A program made the translations under genes and the position numbers. Below, in pieces: positions 1 to 9,129 of a DNA stretch of 64,000 nt. The stretch is from Pseudomonas sp. KU43P (GTDB taxonomy: Bacteria > Pseudomonadota > Gammaproteobacteria > Pseudomonadales > Pseudomonadaceae), in NCBI RefSeq assembly GCF_033095865.1, contig NZ_AP019365.1, positions 2,577,501 through 2,641,500 on the forward strand, given 5' to 3'. Position 1 is the first letter of the stretch; each line of letters opens with the position of its first letter. Under the pieces are notes generated by a model, which did not search any database, had not been told where the DNA came from, and saw only the letters and a program-made list of their open reading frames with translations.

Positions 1-928
1 GAACAAGCTATCGATAGTGGGTGCCGGGCTGGTGGGCGAGGCGGCGGCGCAGATCATCGCCCGGGAAGAGTTGTGCCATGAACTGGTGATGCTCGATGTG
101 CAGGGCGAGCTGGCCAAGGGCAAGGCGCTGGATGTTTGGCAGGCGGCCATCGAGTCGGGGTCCGATACCCGGGTTGTGGGCGGGGCCGATGCGCAGATGC
201 TGCAAGGTTCCGATCTGGTGGTGATTACTGCCGGTGTGCCGCGCAAACCCGGCCAGTCGCGCCAGGACGTGTTGAGCATCAACCTGCCCATTCTCGACGG
301 CATCCTGGCGGATGTCAGGCGCCATGCGCCGGCTGCGACGCTGCTGGTGGTGTCGAACCCGGTCGATGTGCTGACTTACCGGGCCTGGTCCGTCAGCGGG
401 CTGGGGCGCGACAAGGTGTTCGGCCAGGCCGGGGTGCTGGATACCGCGCGCATGAAGTGCTTCATCGCCGAGGAAACGGGATTTTCCGCTCGCGATATCA
501 CCGCCCTGGTGCTGGGCGGGCATGGCGACAGCATGGTGCCGCTGATGCGCTACTGCGCGGTCGGTTCGGTGCCGCTGGCGCACTTCCTGTCCAGCGAGCA
601 GATCGAGCGGATCGTGCAGCGCACCCGCCAGGGTGGCGGCGAGATCCTGGGCTTGAAGAAGGTTGGCAGCGCCTGCGATGCACCCGGTGTGGCGATTGCG
701 CAGATGGTCGATGCCATCGCCCATGGGCGCAACCGCATCTTGCCGACGGTGGCGATCCTGGAGGGCGAATACGGGCGCACGGATATCGCCATGGGTGTGC
801 CTTGCGTGCTGGCGGAGCAGGGTATTGCCCGGGTCATCGAAATGCCTCTGGATGCACAGGAGCAGGCCATGTTCGATCACTCGGCCGACCAGGTGGCGCG
901 TGATATTGCAGAGATGAAGGCGCTATAG
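1..928 (+). CDS. mdh: Malate dehydrogenase (5' end two bases outside the window)
   Basis: NAD-dependent malate/lactate dehydrogenase family, interconverting malate and oxaloacetate in the cytosol. Reading back from the in-frame GTG at 17 gives N-K-L-S-I-V before the Rossmann glycine motif GAGLVG. The first base of the window is G followed by AAC, so the true ATG almost certainly straddles the edge and the protein is about 309 residues. Visible signatures are the PRKPGQSR substrate-loop motif, whose arginine favours malate over lactate, the VSNPVDVLT motif, and GGHGDSM with the catalytic histidine. Length and motifs match the LDH-like MDH group. Family assignment is firm; the exact start lies off-window. 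Confidence 0.93.
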   Translation, partial: NKLSIVGAGLVGEAAAQIIAREELCHELVMLDVQGELAKGKALDVWQAAIESGSDTRVVGGADAQMLQGSDLVVITAGVPRKPGQSRQDVLSINLPILDGILADVRRHAPAATLLVVSNPVDVLTYRAWSVSGLGRDKVFGQAGVLDTARMKCFIAEETGFSARDITALVLGGHGDSMVPLMRYCAVGSVPLAHFLSSEQIERIVQRTRQGGGEILGLKKVGSACDAPGVAIAQMVDAIAHGRNRILPTVAILEGEYGRTDIAMGVPCVLAEQGIARVIEMPLDAQEQAMFDHSADQVARDIAEMKAL

Positions 929-930
929 GC

Positions 931-980
931 ATCGCCGCAAGCCGACACCCGCTCCTGTGGGAGCCGGCTTGCCGGCGATG
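931..980. repeat. P. putida-type REP element with degenerate inverted partner
   Basis: CTGTGGGAGCCGGCTTGCCG at 955-974, continuing CGATGAGG, is the common REP core of P. putida-group genomes. A degenerate inverted copy, ATCGCCGCAAGCCGAC, sits just before it at 931-946. The pair lies right after the mdh stop and can form a stem-loop, so it may also stabilise or end the mdh transcript. The same core recurs at about 6.1 kb and as a pair at 37.6-37.7 kb. Confidence 0.85.
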
Positions 981-1065
981 AGGCCAACAGGGTCTCAATG
1001 CCTTTCTCTGCCCCGTCTATGCTTGATACCTCACCGTGCCAGCCGCTGCGCAAGAGGGGCAAATC

Positions 1066-1704
1066 ATGAGCAAGGTATTCGTGAACATTGGGCTTACCCT
1101 CGACGGGTACATGGCGCCGGAAGGCATGAGCATCGAGCATTGGGACAACCCCGAGTACAAAGACTGGGGGGCCAGGTGGGGCGCGCTGATGAGCTGGATT
1201 CTCAAACAGCAGTATTTTCGTGAAAACCTCCTGTTCGGCTCCGGAGGCGAAACCGGCGCGGTCAACGACATGCTGCGCCACACCATGGAACGCTCCGGCG
1301 CCAACATCATGGGCAAGCGCATGTTCGACGCCGGCGAGCGAAGCTGGCCGGAAGAAGCGCCTTTTCACGCGCCGGTGCTGGTGCTCACCCACGAGAAGCG
1401 CGCACCTTGGGTAAGGCCCGGCGGGACGACGTTCCATTTCTTCAACGACGGGCCAGCCAAAGCCCTGGAGAAAGCCCGGGTGCTTGCAGGCGGGCGGGAC
1501 ATTCGCATCTCGGGCGGCGCCGAGGTGATCCAGCAGTACTTGAACCTGAATGCCATCGACGAACTGGAGATCGCCCTGGCCCCGATCCTGTTCGGCAGCG
1601 GCAGACGCCTGTTCGAGAACCTGCACGAACCCGCGCCGCAATTTCGCGTCCAGAGGGTCCTCGATACACCCGACGCCACGCACCTGCGCTACGTGCGTGC
1701 CTGA
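1066..1704 (+). CDS. Dihydrofolate reductase-like (RibD C-terminal domain) protein
   Basis: 212-residue stand-alone RibD-C/DHFR-fold protein. The N-terminus SKVFVNIGLTLDGYMAPEG is the family's opening strand and loop (S-x-D-G-x), and ISGGAEVIQQYL followed by DELEIALAPILFGSGRRLF are the C-terminal nucleotide-binding elements. The ATG at 1066 is preceded by a good Shine-Dalgarno sequence (GAGGGG, 8 bases upstream) and is preferred to the in-frame GTG at 1036. Members are presumed NADPH-dependent reductases, but most have no known substrate. There is no obvious operon partner; the REP element separates it from mdh. Confidence 0.85.
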   Translation: MSKVFVNIGLTLDGYMAPEGMSIEHWDNPEYKDWGARWGALMSWILKQQYFRENLLFGSGGETGAVNDMLRHTMERSGANIMGKRMFDAGERSWPEEAPFHAPVLVLTHEKRAPWVRPGGTTFHFFNDGPAKALEKARVLAGGRDIRISGGAEVIQQYLNLNAIDELEIALAPILFGSGRRLFENLHEPAPQFRVQRVLDTPDATHLRYVRA

Positions 1705-1781
1705 ACCTTCGATCATCAATCGCAGCCAGTTTCTGGCATCATGCGTCAGCCCTTTTTCGAATGCTGAACGAGCCTGGAACG

Positions 1782-2420
1782 ATGGACCCACATACTTTAT
1801 TGGCCTTTACCCTGGTTGCCGCGATTGCCATCGCCAGCCCCGGGCCTGCGACATTGATGGCGATCAACAATAGCCTCGCCCATGGCCAAAGCAGCACGAT
1901 CTGGTCCTCGCTGGGCAATGCCAGTGGCCTGTTCTGCCTATCGGCGGCGGCGATGCTGGGGTTGGGCGCATTGCTTGCCAGCTCCGAATGGCTGTTCAAC
2001 ATGGTCAAGATCGCCGGTGCCGGTTACCTGTTCTACCTGGGCGTCAAGCAGCTGCTCAACAAGCGGCCGTTGCTGGCAGGCAGCATTGAGCAAGGGCAAA
2101 GCCGCAGGCCCACCCGTCGCAAGCTGTACCGCTCGGCGTTCTTTACTGCGCTGTCCAACCCCAAGGCGACGCTGTTCTTCACCGCACTGTTTCCGCAGTT
2201 CATCGATCAAGGCGCCGCCTTGTTTCCGCAATTCCTGATCCTGACGGCGATTTTCATGCTGCTTTCGGTGTCGTCGTTGAGCCTCTACGCCGCACTCGCT
2301 TCACGCGCCAAGGGCATTCTGCAGCGCCCCGAGTGGTCGCGCTGGGTCAGCCGGGGCGTGGGTGTCACCTTCATCGGCTTTGCCGCCGGGATCCTCGCCA
2401 TGCGCCGGCAGACGGCCTGA
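1782..2420 (+). CDS. LysE/RhtB family amino-acid exporter
   Basis: 212-residue inner-membrane protein of the LysE translocator family, which exports amino acids or related small molecules. The diagnostic N-terminal SPGPATLMAI motif follows the first membrane helix, and about six hydrophobic segments are visible, including one ending SNPKATLFFTALFPQFI. ATG 1782 fits the conserved family N-terminus (MDPHTLLAFT); an in-frame ATG at 1761 would add seven residues. A LysR gene starts 3 bases after the stop, so the two are probably co-transcribed and the regulator may control export. Substrate unknown. Confidence 0.88.
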   Translation: MDPHTLLAFTLVAAIAIASPGPATLMAINNSLAHGQSSTIWSSLGNASGLFCLSAAAMLGLGALLASSEWLFNMVKIAGAGYLFYLGVKQLLNKRPLLAGSIEQGQSRRPTRRKLYRSAFFTALSNPKATLFFTALFPQFIDQGAALFPQFLILTAIFMLLSVSSLSLYAALASRAKGILQRPEWSRWVSRGVGVTFIGFAAGILAMRRQTA

Positions 2421-2423
2421 ATC

Positions 2424-3302
2424 ATGACCGACACTGCAAAACCCAACCGCGCCATCTACGACCTGGACATGCTCCGCGCCGTGGTGATGGTGGCCGACTG
2501 CGGCAGCTTCACCACGGCCGCCGCACGCCTGCATTCGACCCAGTCCACGGTCAGCCAGAAGGTTCGTCGCCTGGAAGAAATGGTCGGGCACCAGTTGCTC
2601 GACCGCAGCAACCGCGAAGTGCACCCGACGGATGCCGGTGAGACCTTGCTGGGCTATGCGCGGCACCTGCTGGCGGTGAGCAACCAGTTGAGCGAAGCGC
2701 TGTCGGGCGGGGTGACGGTCACCGTGCGCATCGGGCTGCCGGACGATTTCGTCGCGGGCAAGACCATGCAGGCGCTGGCGGCCTTCAACCGGCGCAATCC
2801 GAAGGTCAAGCTGGAGATCACCGGTGGCCTGAGCCGCGACCTGATGAGCGCCTACGACCGTGGCGAACTGGACCTGGTGCTGGTCAAACAGCGCCGCCAC
2901 AGCCGTGAAGCCAATGCCTGCCAGCCCGAGCGCATCGAGTGGTTCGACAGCGCCCAGTATCCGTGCTTCGCCCAGGATCCGATCCCGCTGGTGACCTTTC
3001 CGCCACGCGGCTTGTACCGCGACGACATGATCAACGCCATCGAGGCCATGGGCCGCAGTTGGCGCATCGGCTTCACCAGTTCCAGCCTGGCGGGCATCCA
3101 GGAAGCCGTGGCCAATGGCTTGGGCGTGAGCCTGCTGCCCCTGCGTGTGGTGACGCCGGAACATCGCATATTGGGCGCAAAGGAAGGTTTCAAGCCGATC
3201 AAGGTGTTCGAGGCAGCGATCTTCCATGGGCCGACGGCAGACCCCGTGGTCCAGGAACTGGCCGATATCCTGATCGCCATCCTCAAGGCCGAGGCCGAGT
3301 AG
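2424..3302 (+). CDS. LysR-family transcriptional regulator
   Basis: 292-residue LysR-type regulator: winged helix-turn-helix at about residues 12-70 (LDMLRAVVMVADCGSFTTAA ... STVSQKVRRLEE) and a periplasmic-binding-like effector domain from about residue 95. It begins 3 bases after the LysE exporter gene and is convergent with the amidohydrolase gene, with a GC hairpin between them. Tight linkage to the exporter is the best hint of its target. Effector not predictable from sequence. Confidence 0.88.
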   Translation: MTDTAKPNRAIYDLDMLRAVVMVADCGSFTTAAARLHSTQSTVSQKVRRLEEMVGHQLLDRSNREVHPTDAGETLLGYARHLLAVSNQLSEALSGGVTVTVRIGLPDDFVAGKTMQALAAFNRRNPKVKLEITGGLSRDLMSAYDRGELDLVLVKQRRHSREANACQPERIEWFDSAQYPCFAQDPIPLVTFPPRGLYRDDMINAIEAMGRSWRIGFTSSSLAGIQEAVANGLGVSLLPLRVVTPEHRILGAKEGFKPIKVFEAAIFHGPTADPVVQELADILIAILKAEAE

Positions 3303-3307
3303 GAGGC

Positions 3308-3323
3308 GGGGCCAGACGGCCCC
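3308..3323. terminator. Bidirectional hairpin between convergent genes
   Basis: GGGGCC-AGAC-GGCCCC, a perfect 6-bp stem with a 4-base loop, lies in the 34-bp gap between the convergent LysR and amidohydrolase genes. There is no clear U-tract on either strand, so this is a probable but weak terminator. Confidence 0.5.
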
Positions 3324-3336
3324 CCGAGGCAGGTAT

Positions 3337-4554
3337 TCAGCGAGGCAGTGCTTCGGCGAACTGCGCAGCTTTCAACTGCAACACCGCAGGCCCGCCCCAG
3401 AACGCACCTCGGCGCACGATCACCCGTTCATGCAGCGCTGCGGCCACCGCCGCCGCCGCGTTCGGCGCCTTGAACAGCACGAAGCTCGCTTCGTTGCCGA
3501 CCTTCAGCCCGTAGCCCTGCTTGCCTATCACCCCGGCACTGGCTTCGGTGGCCATGTGCAACGCCACGCGCAGCTCTTCATCGGTGTTGAAGCCCGAGCG
3601 ATAGCTGACCAGCATGGCCCGTTGCAACATGTCGCCGTTGCCGTAGGGCCACCAGGCATCCTGGATGTTGTCATTGCCCGTGAACACCCGTACGCCGCCG
3701 GCACGCAGGCGCAGCACCGGCGGGAAGGCGTGCTCGCCGGGGGCGTTGGTCATGATCGACACGCCGGCCTTGGCCAGCACCTGGGCCGTGCGGTCGACCA
3801 CGCTGTCGCTGACGTCGCCCAGGCCGTAGGCATGGCTGACCGCAACCAGGCCCTGCATGCCCAGCGCCTGGGTGCGTGCAGCGATGCGTTCGAGCTGGGC
3901 GATGCAGATGTCGCCGGGTTCGTGCAGGTGGATGTCGACCTTCACGCCATGCCGGTCGGCGATGCCGAAGACGATATCGAGCTGTGCGTCGGCGTCGCCG
4001 TCCAGGGTGGTCGGGTCGATGCCGCCGACCACCTGGACGCCTTCACGTACTGCGGCTTCCATCACTTGGGCAGTGCCGGGGCAGGTGACCACGCCGGCCT
4101 GAGGGAAGGCCACCAACTCGATGTCGACCAGATCCTTGCAGGCTTCACGCGCTTCGAGGATCGCCTGCAGGTTGGTAAGGCCCGTGGTGGCGTCCACGTC
4201 CACGTGGCAGCGCATGGCGATGGTGCCGAACGATGCGCACTGGCGAATCAGGGCCTGGGCGCGCTCGACGATGGGCGGGGCACCCGCCAGTTCGCGCTTT
4301 TCCACGGCCAGGCGTTCACGCAGGGTGGCCACGGCCTGGTGCGGGTGCCAGCGGTCACCGACGAAGCTCTTGTCCAAGTGAATATGGCCGTCGACGAAGC
4401 CTGGCAGCACCAGCAGGCCCTCGAGGTCGATGGTCTCGCGGGCGGCTTGGGCGGCACGTTGCGGGCCGATATGGCTGATGCGCCCGTTCTTCACGGCGAT
4501 GTACAGCGGCAGGCCATCGGCGTCGATGGCATTGATGAACTCACGGTCGTTCAT
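3337..4554 (-). CDS. Cytosine deaminase-like metal-dependent amidohydrolase
   Basis: 405-residue amidohydrolase-superfamily enzyme of the CodA/AtzC-like branch, hydrolysing ring C-N bonds of cytosine-like or triazine-like substrates. Metal-site motifs in order are DGHIHLDKS (H57, H59), MRCHVDVDA, VDIHLHEPGD, VSHAYGLGD and FTGNDNIQDAW with the catalytic Asp. The start at 4554 has a strong upstream AGGAAGG; a longer open frame upstream looks non-coding. It is divergent from an MFS carrier, a usual pairing for uptake plus hydrolysis of a nucleobase-like compound. The exact substrate is not predictable. Confidence 0.87.
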   Translation of the reverse strand: MNDREFINAIDADGLPLYIAVKNGRISHIGPQRAAQAARETIDLEGLLVLPGFVDGHIHLDKSFVGDRWHPHQAVATLRERLAVEKRELAGAPPIVERAQALIRQCASFGTIAMRCHVDVDATTGLTNLQAILEAREACKDLVDIELVAFPQAGVVTCPGTAQVMEAAVREGVQVVGGIDPTTLDGDADAQLDIVFGIADRHGVKVDIHLHEPGDICIAQLERIAARTQALGMQGLVAVSHAYGLGDVSDSVVDRTAQVLAKAGVSIMTNAPGEHAFPPVLRLRAGGVRVFTGNDNIQDAWWPYGNGDMLQRAMLVSYRSGFNTDEELRVALHMATEASAGVIGKQGYGLKVGNEASFVLFKAPNAAAAVAAALHERVIVRRGAFWGGPAVLQLKAAQFAEALPR

Positions 4555-4796
4555 GAAAGGCCTTCCTGGAGCAGGGCCGGATCGACAGAACGCACGCAGG
4601 CGGGTGATGGCCCTTTTGGTTGTGGGTAGCGACACACGGTAGGGAAGAAGCGGGTGCCTCACAAATTAAATATCAGGATCGACCGTAGTGCGTTTATGGA
4701 TGCACGCAAGCCAACTTCTCCTGCATTAAAAACCCCACTGAAGTCGATTCCGATTTTTAACTTTCCAAGCTTTCCAACAGGGGCCAGGATTGAGCG

Positions 4797-4818
4797 CGAA
4801 CACGTTCGAACGTGCTCG
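4797..4818. promoter_or_regulatory. Palindromic operator candidate upstream of the MFS carrier
   Basis: The 14-bp perfect palindrome CACGTTCGAACGTG at 4801-4814 extends to 22 bp with one mismatched pair. It lies in the 351-bp gap between the divergent amidohydrolase and MFS genes, about 90 bp before the MFS start. The rest of that gap is relatively AT-rich, as expected for two promoters, and holds no convincing gene. The size and symmetry fit a dimeric repressor site; the cognate regulator is unknown. Confidence 0.5.
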
Positions 4819-4905
4819 ATACGGGCCTGCACGCCGTCTGCCACGGCACTTCGGCGCCCGGTCACCCCACACAATAAAAACAACAGCTGTATCGGAGATC
4901 TGTTC

Positions 4906-6060
4906 ATGATCAATGATTCCAGGCGACTGCGTGCCGCCCTCATTTTCATTGCCTGCACCTCTTTCATCGTCTGTGGTGTGCAGCCCATCTTCATGGGCTT
5001 GCTGACGGAACGGCTCAACCTGTCACTGGACCTGCAAGGCTGGGTGGTGTCGGTCGAGATGATCGGCATGACCCTCGGCACGCTGTTGTGCCCGGTCATG
5101 ATGAAACGCCATGGCGGGCGCAGCCTGTGCCTGCTGGTCGGCCTGCTGTGCGTGGCCTTGAGCATCGCCACCGCCTTCGCCACCACCCACACCCTGCTGT
5201 TGATCGTACGCCTGGCCGCCGGCACCTGCGCCGGGCTGGTCTATGCCTACGCCGTTTGCACGCTGGGCCGCCTGCCCAACCAGGACCGCTCGTTCGGCCT
5301 GATGCTGTTGCTGCAGACGCCAGAATACTCGCTGTTTTCCGCGGCATTGCCGCTGCTTGCCGCCCAGAGCGGCGCGGTGACTGCCCTGTGTTCGTTCGGC
5401 CTGTGGTACCTGCTGATCTGCGGTGCCAGCCTGGTGCTGCCACGCCGCCCGGCAGTGATGCTGGCCAGCGGTGAGGGCTCACCTGCCCAAGGTGGTTCGG
5501 CGCGCACCGGGCGCACGGCGCTGGTCGGCATGCTGTTCATGCAGATCGCCATCTACTGCGTGTGGGGTTTCATCGACCAGTTGGCGCGTGACCAGGGCAT
5601 CGACGGCGTCGACATCGGCTGGGCGTTCGGCCTGTCGGCGCTGGGCGGCTTGCCGGGGGCAGGGCTGCCGAGCTTGCTGGGCGCGCGGGTCAACCGCCAG
5701 TTCATGATCGCCGTGGGCTTGGCGGCGGTGTTCATCTCCATCGCCATGCTCACCGGCCACACCCGCACGCCCACGCAGCTGTGCGTTGCGCTGCTGCTGA
5801 TCAACTTCGGCTGGGTGCTGTCGCTGTCGTACTACATGGCACTGATCACCACCAACGACCCGACCGGCAAGCTCACGCCCTTGGTCAGCATCACCCTGAT
5901 GGGGGCGGCGGCGGTGACACCGGCGCTGATTGCCATGCTGGTGGAAGGCTCCAACCAGCAACTGATCTTCGTGCTGGGCACTGCGGCGCTGGTGGTTGCC
6001 TTCGCCGTCACCTGCCTGGGGGCAGGGCCGAAGGAAATGCGTGACAAGGCGGCTTGTTGA
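4906..6060 (+). CDS. MFS transporter
   Basis: 384-residue major facilitator with about 12 hydrophobic segments. The cytoplasmic loop MMKRHGGRSLCLLVGLLC between helices 2 and 3 is a degenerate version of the MFS G-x-x-x-D-R-x-G-R-R motif. ATG 4906 follows GGAG; the open frame upstream reads low-complexity non-coding sequence. It is divergent from the cytosine-deaminase-like gene, so import of that enzyme's substrate, or export of its product, is plausible. Substrate unknown. Confidence 0.85.
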   Translation: MINDSRRLRAALIFIACTSFIVCGVQPIFMGLLTERLNLSLDLQGWVVSVEMIGMTLGTLLCPVMMKRHGGRSLCLLVGLLCVALSIATAFATTHTLLLIVRLAAGTCAGLVYAYAVCTLGRLPNQDRSFGLMLLLQTPEYSLFSAALPLLAAQSGAVTALCSFGLWYLLICGASLVLPRRPAVMLASGEGSPAQGGSARTGRTALVGMLFMQIAIYCVWGFIDQLARDQGIDGVDIGWAFGLSALGGLPGAGLPSLLGARVNRQFMIAVGLAAVFISIAMLTGHTRTPTQLCVALLLINFGWVLSLSYYMALITTNDPTGKLTPLVSITLMGAAAVTPALIAMLVEGSNQQLIFVLGTAALVVAFAVTCLGAGPKEMRDKAAC

Positions 6061-6098
6061 GCTGTTTCATCCACCACCCTCCAGGCCGGCGCAGCACC

Positions 6099-6142
6099 CT
6101 GTGGGAGCCGCGCTTGCCGGCGATGGGCCGCAAAGCGGCCCC
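6099..6142. repeat. REP element with embedded GGGCCGC-AAA-GCGGCCC hairpin
   Basis: A REP core variant (CTGTGGGAGCCGCGCTTGCC) at 6099-6118 runs directly into a perfect 7-bp stem with AAA loop at 6125-6141. It sits after the MFS gene and before the L,D-transpeptidase. The hairpin could act as a transcription terminator. Confidence 0.8.
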
Positions 6143-6205
6143 ACATTTGCCCGATGGCAAACGTTCCGACTAAGCTGGCGACATTGCGCCGTGAGGATGG
6201 ATTCG

Positions 6206-7240
6206 ATGTTGCACATACCCTTGGGAATGGGACTGTTACTCGCTGTCGCGTGGGTGGACGCGGCGCCGTTGCAGGTGCCCACACCGGCCGAGCTCAGAAC
6301 CCAGCTCGACAGCCTCAAACCGGGTCAGTTTCTCTGGTACCCGCAGGTTTCGCCAGTGGGGCCGGTGACTGTGGTGGTCAGCCTCACCGAGCAGCGTGCC
6401 TACGTCTATCGCAACGGCATCGCCATCGGCGTCAGTACCGTCAGCAGTGGCAAGGCCGGCCGGGAAACCCCCACCGGGGTGTTCAGCATCCTGCAGAAGA
6501 AGGTCGAGCATAAATCCAGCCTCTACAACAGCGCACCCATGCCCTACATGGAGCGGCTGACGTGGGACGGCATTGCCCTGCACGCAGGCCATTTGCCAGG
6601 GTACCCGGCCTCGCATGGTTGCGTGCGCCTGCCGATGGAGTTCGCCAAGAAGCTGTATGAAGTCACCGGCTTCAGTTCGACCACCGTCATCGTGTCCGAT
6701 ACCCACAGCGCTCCGGTGGAGGTTTATCACCCTGGCGTGTTGGCGCCCACGGTCAGCGACGGCAAGGCCCAGGGCCCGCTGGTACTGAGCAACCAGCAGT
6801 TCTGGAACGACCCGAACCCGACGGCGGGGCCACTGTCGATCCTGATCAGCCGCGCCGACCTGCGTGCCTATGTTTATCGCGGGGGCCAGCTGATCGGCTC
6901 GGCGCCCGCGCTGTCGGTTGAAAGCGGTCCGCATCGACGTGGCATGGCGGTGTATTCCCTGCTGCAAAAACCCTCCGCCCTGGCCCTCGATGCCACGCTA
7001 CCGTTGCGCTGGTCGGTGGTGGGCCTGAGCAACCCGGAGTACGGGGATTCTCCCTATGATCAGCTGGGGCAGTTGACCCTGAACGCGGAATTCCGCCGTC
7101 ATCTGCGCGCGGCAATGGACGTCGGCACCATGCTGGTGATTACCGACTGGGCGTCCACCCGGGATACCCGCAGCGACGGAAAATTCACGGTAATCAGCAC
7201 CGAAGACCATGAAGAAGTTAAGCCATTGGTCAAGAAATGA
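6206..7240 (+). CDS. L,D-transpeptidase (YkuD domain) family protein
   Basis: 344-residue exported protein with an N-terminal signal-like segment (LHIPLGMGLLLAVAWVDAA). The YkuD catalytic signature HAGHLPGYPASHGCVRLP gives the nucleophile C139, which forms 3-3 peptidoglycan cross-links or attaches lipoproteins to murein. The C-terminal half, from about residue 190, looks like a second strand-rich YkuD-like region (LSILISRADLRAYVYRGG) without a visible SHGC motif, so it is probably non-catalytic. GTGAGG lies 9 bases before ATG 6206; ATG 6197 is also in frame but too close to that site. Confidence 0.85.
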   Translation: MLHIPLGMGLLLAVAWVDAAPLQVPTPAELRTQLDSLKPGQFLWYPQVSPVGPVTVVVSLTEQRAYVYRNGIAIGVSTVSSGKAGRETPTGVFSILQKKVEHKSSLYNSAPMPYMERLTWDGIALHAGHLPGYPASHGCVRLPMEFAKKLYEVTGFSSTTVIVSDTHSAPVEVYHPGVLAPTVSDGKAQGPLVLSNQQFWNDPNPTAGPLSILISRADLRAYVYRGGQLIGSAPALSVESGPHRRGMAVYSLLQKPSALALDATLPLRWSVVGLSNPEYGDSPYDQLGQLTLNAEFRRHLRAAMDVGTMLVITDWASTRDTRSDGKFTVISTEDHEEVKPLVKK

Positions 7241-7350
7241 TCGGCAAGCCGGCTAGAATCAAGCAAAGTAGTGGCTTTTGGCTTCGTTCAGGCTGTCGCC
7301 TGGACGGCGGACCTGCTGCGGATTGCAGGCCGTCTTCAACAGGGTAATCC

Positions 7351-8067
7351 ATGTCGATGTTCGAATCCTTGCGCGGGGCCTTCCGGCTCTCGGCGGCCAG
7401 TGTTGGCCTGTTTTTCCTCAGCGCCTGGCATACCGCCCTCGCGCAACCCCTGCCCAGCGCTGCCGAGCTGCAGCAATTGGCCCCGGGCGCCAGCCTTTCG
7501 ACCCTGGCCCTGGCCCTCACTGCCTATGCCTGCGCCAGCCACAGCGACGAGGGCAAGTTGCTGACCGTGATCGATTACTCCAAGGCATCGCGGGACAAGC
7601 GTCTGTGGGTGTTCGACTTGCGCGCCCGAAAACTGTTGTTCGAGGAATGGGTTGCCCATGGCAAGAACAGTGGCGCCGATGTGCCGACAGCCTTCTCCAA
7701 CACCCCGAACAGCTACCAGTCTTCCATCGGCCTTTACGAAACCGGCCAGACCTACAGCGGCAAGCACGGCCGTTCGCTGCGCCTGCAGGGACTGGAACCG
7801 GGGTTCAACGACAACAGCATGTCGCGGGCGATTGTCATGCATGCGGCCGCGTATGCCGACCCCAAGGTCGTTCCCGGCCTCGGTCGCCTGGGGCGCAGTC
7901 AAGGCTGTCCTGCCGTGCGCCCGGCCATTGCCGGCAAGCTGATCGATACACTGCAACGCGGCAGCTACGTGTTTGCCTATTACCCGCAGCAAGACTGGCT
8001 GAAAAAGTCGCGTTTCCTTGACGCCCAACGCTGTCCGCTGACCCATCAATCGATCGCCAGCAAGTAG
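7351..8067 (+). CDS. Murein L,D-transpeptidase catalytic domain (YkuD_2-type) protein
   Basis: 238-residue exported protein with signal peptide (about residues 1-30, ending near WHTALAQP). The C-terminal YkuD_2-type signature MHAAAYADP ... GRLGRSQGCPAVRP places the catalytic cysteine at residue 186. This family differs from the YkuD protein encoded just upstream (SQGCPAV instead of SHGCVRL), so the two are neighbours but not simple duplicates. A short gap of about 110 bp separates them. Probable role: periplasmic peptidoglycan remodelling. Confidence 0.87.
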   Translation: MSMFESLRGAFRLSAASVGLFFLSAWHTALAQPLPSAAELQQLAPGASLSTLALALTAYACASHSDEGKLLTVIDYSKASRDKRLWVFDLRARKLLFEEWVAHGKNSGADVPTAFSNTPNSYQSSIGLYETGQTYSGKHGRSLRLQGLEPGFNDNSMSRAIVMHAAAYADPKVVPGLGRLGRSQGCPAVRPAIAGKLIDTLQRGSYVFAYYPQQDWLKKSRFLDAQRCPLTHQSIASK

Positions 8068-8133
8068 GTGCTTGCGTCTGAGGGGGAAATCCCGCATTCC
8101 TGCGCACTCGCCGACAAGACGATCGCCGGCAGA

Positions 8134-8856
8134 TCAGCCCGGTAAGGCGGCGCCCTTGGCCTGCTGTTCCAGGTGCAGCTGCAAGCTCGGATCGATCTGC
8201 AATGCACTGGCCAGTTCGTCGAGGTAGGCCCGCTCTGCGTCCTGCTGGTCATCCACCAGCATCACGCTGGCCAGGTACATTTCAGCGGCCATGGCCGGGT
8301 CCTGAGCCGACTGCGCCACTTGCGCAGCATCCAGTGGCTTGCTGACTTCCTCGTCCAGCCATTGCTGCAGTTGCGGGTCGTCGGTATGACGTTTGATTTC
8401 GGCGTAGATCAATGTCTCTTCCTGCTCATCGATGCGGCCGTCAGCCTTGGCTGCGGCAATCAGCGCGCGCAGGATGGCATGGCTGTGATCCTCGGCTTCC
8501 GGGCCGGACAACTGATCGACCGTGCGCACCGCCTGCTGAGGGGCTGCCGCCTGGCTACGCTGCCAGGCCTGGTAGGCCTGGAATGCCATCATGCCCAAAG
8601 ACGCCAGGGCCGCGTAGCGGTTGCCACCCGTGGCGCGCCCTTGGGTATAGCCGCCGGCGCTGCTGCCGCCACCGCCACCCAACAGACCGCCCAGTAGCCC
8701 ACCCAGCCCACCGCCGCCCCCGGCACTGCCGCCGCCAAGCAGACCGCCCAGCAAGTCGCCCAGGCCGCCTTGCGAAGACAGGCCGCCGCTCCCTTGTTGT
8801 GCTTGCGAGCCTTGTCCGGCCCGCAGTAACTGTTCGAGTAGATCACTGGTGTTCAT
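8134..8856 (-). CDS. DUF533 (TerB-like) family protein
   Basis: 240-residue protein. The N-terminus MNTSDLLEQLLRAGQG is followed by a very glycine-rich stretch (about residues 22-75, GGLLGG repeats) and a short hydrophobic segment, then an acidic helical TerB-like DUF533 domain from about residue 105 (SHAILRALIAAAKADGRIDE ... DPAMAAEMYLASVMLVD). Homologues resemble E. coli YebE, an inner-membrane stress-associated protein of unknown function. The start at 8856 has GAGGGCGAT upstream and is preferred to an in-frame ATG 12 codons earlier. Confidence 0.85.
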   Translation of the reverse strand: MNTSDLLEQLLRAGQGSQAQQGSGGLSSQGGLGDLLGGLLGGGSAGGGGGLGGLLGGLLGGGGGSSAGGYTQGRATGGNRYAALASLGMMAFQAYQAWQRSQAAAPQQAVRTVDQLSGPEAEDHSHAILRALIAAAKADGRIDEQEETLIYAEIKRHTDDPQLQQWLDEEVSKPLDAAQVAQSAQDPAMAAEMYLASVMLVDDQQDAERAYLDELASALQIDPSLQLHLEQQAKGAALPG

Positions 8857-9129
8857 GGCATCGCCCTCGGTCGGTAGCCGTTGCCCAGACAAGCAACGAT
8901 AGCCCCCTCAAGGCGATCTGCCATGACCGTCTGGCCGTTCGCCCGGTACTCCCGAACGCTCACCCGCCTGATCACGCACAGATCAGAGGGGCGAGGCGGA
9001 TTGCAGGGGTTGCCCACACTGCCCGTCATGAAGTGAAAAACGGCTGTCGTGGGAAGAGAAGAGGCCAGGGCCATTGCTGCCGTACAGTCGGTGCACAACA
9101 AAACCGTGCCCGGAGTCACGAAAGCTGCC

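Noticed and set aside
3430..4629. 399-codon plus-strand frame across the amidohydrolase
   Set aside because: Antisense shadow of the amidohydrolase gene; composition rich in H, G, D, V and Q without motifs.
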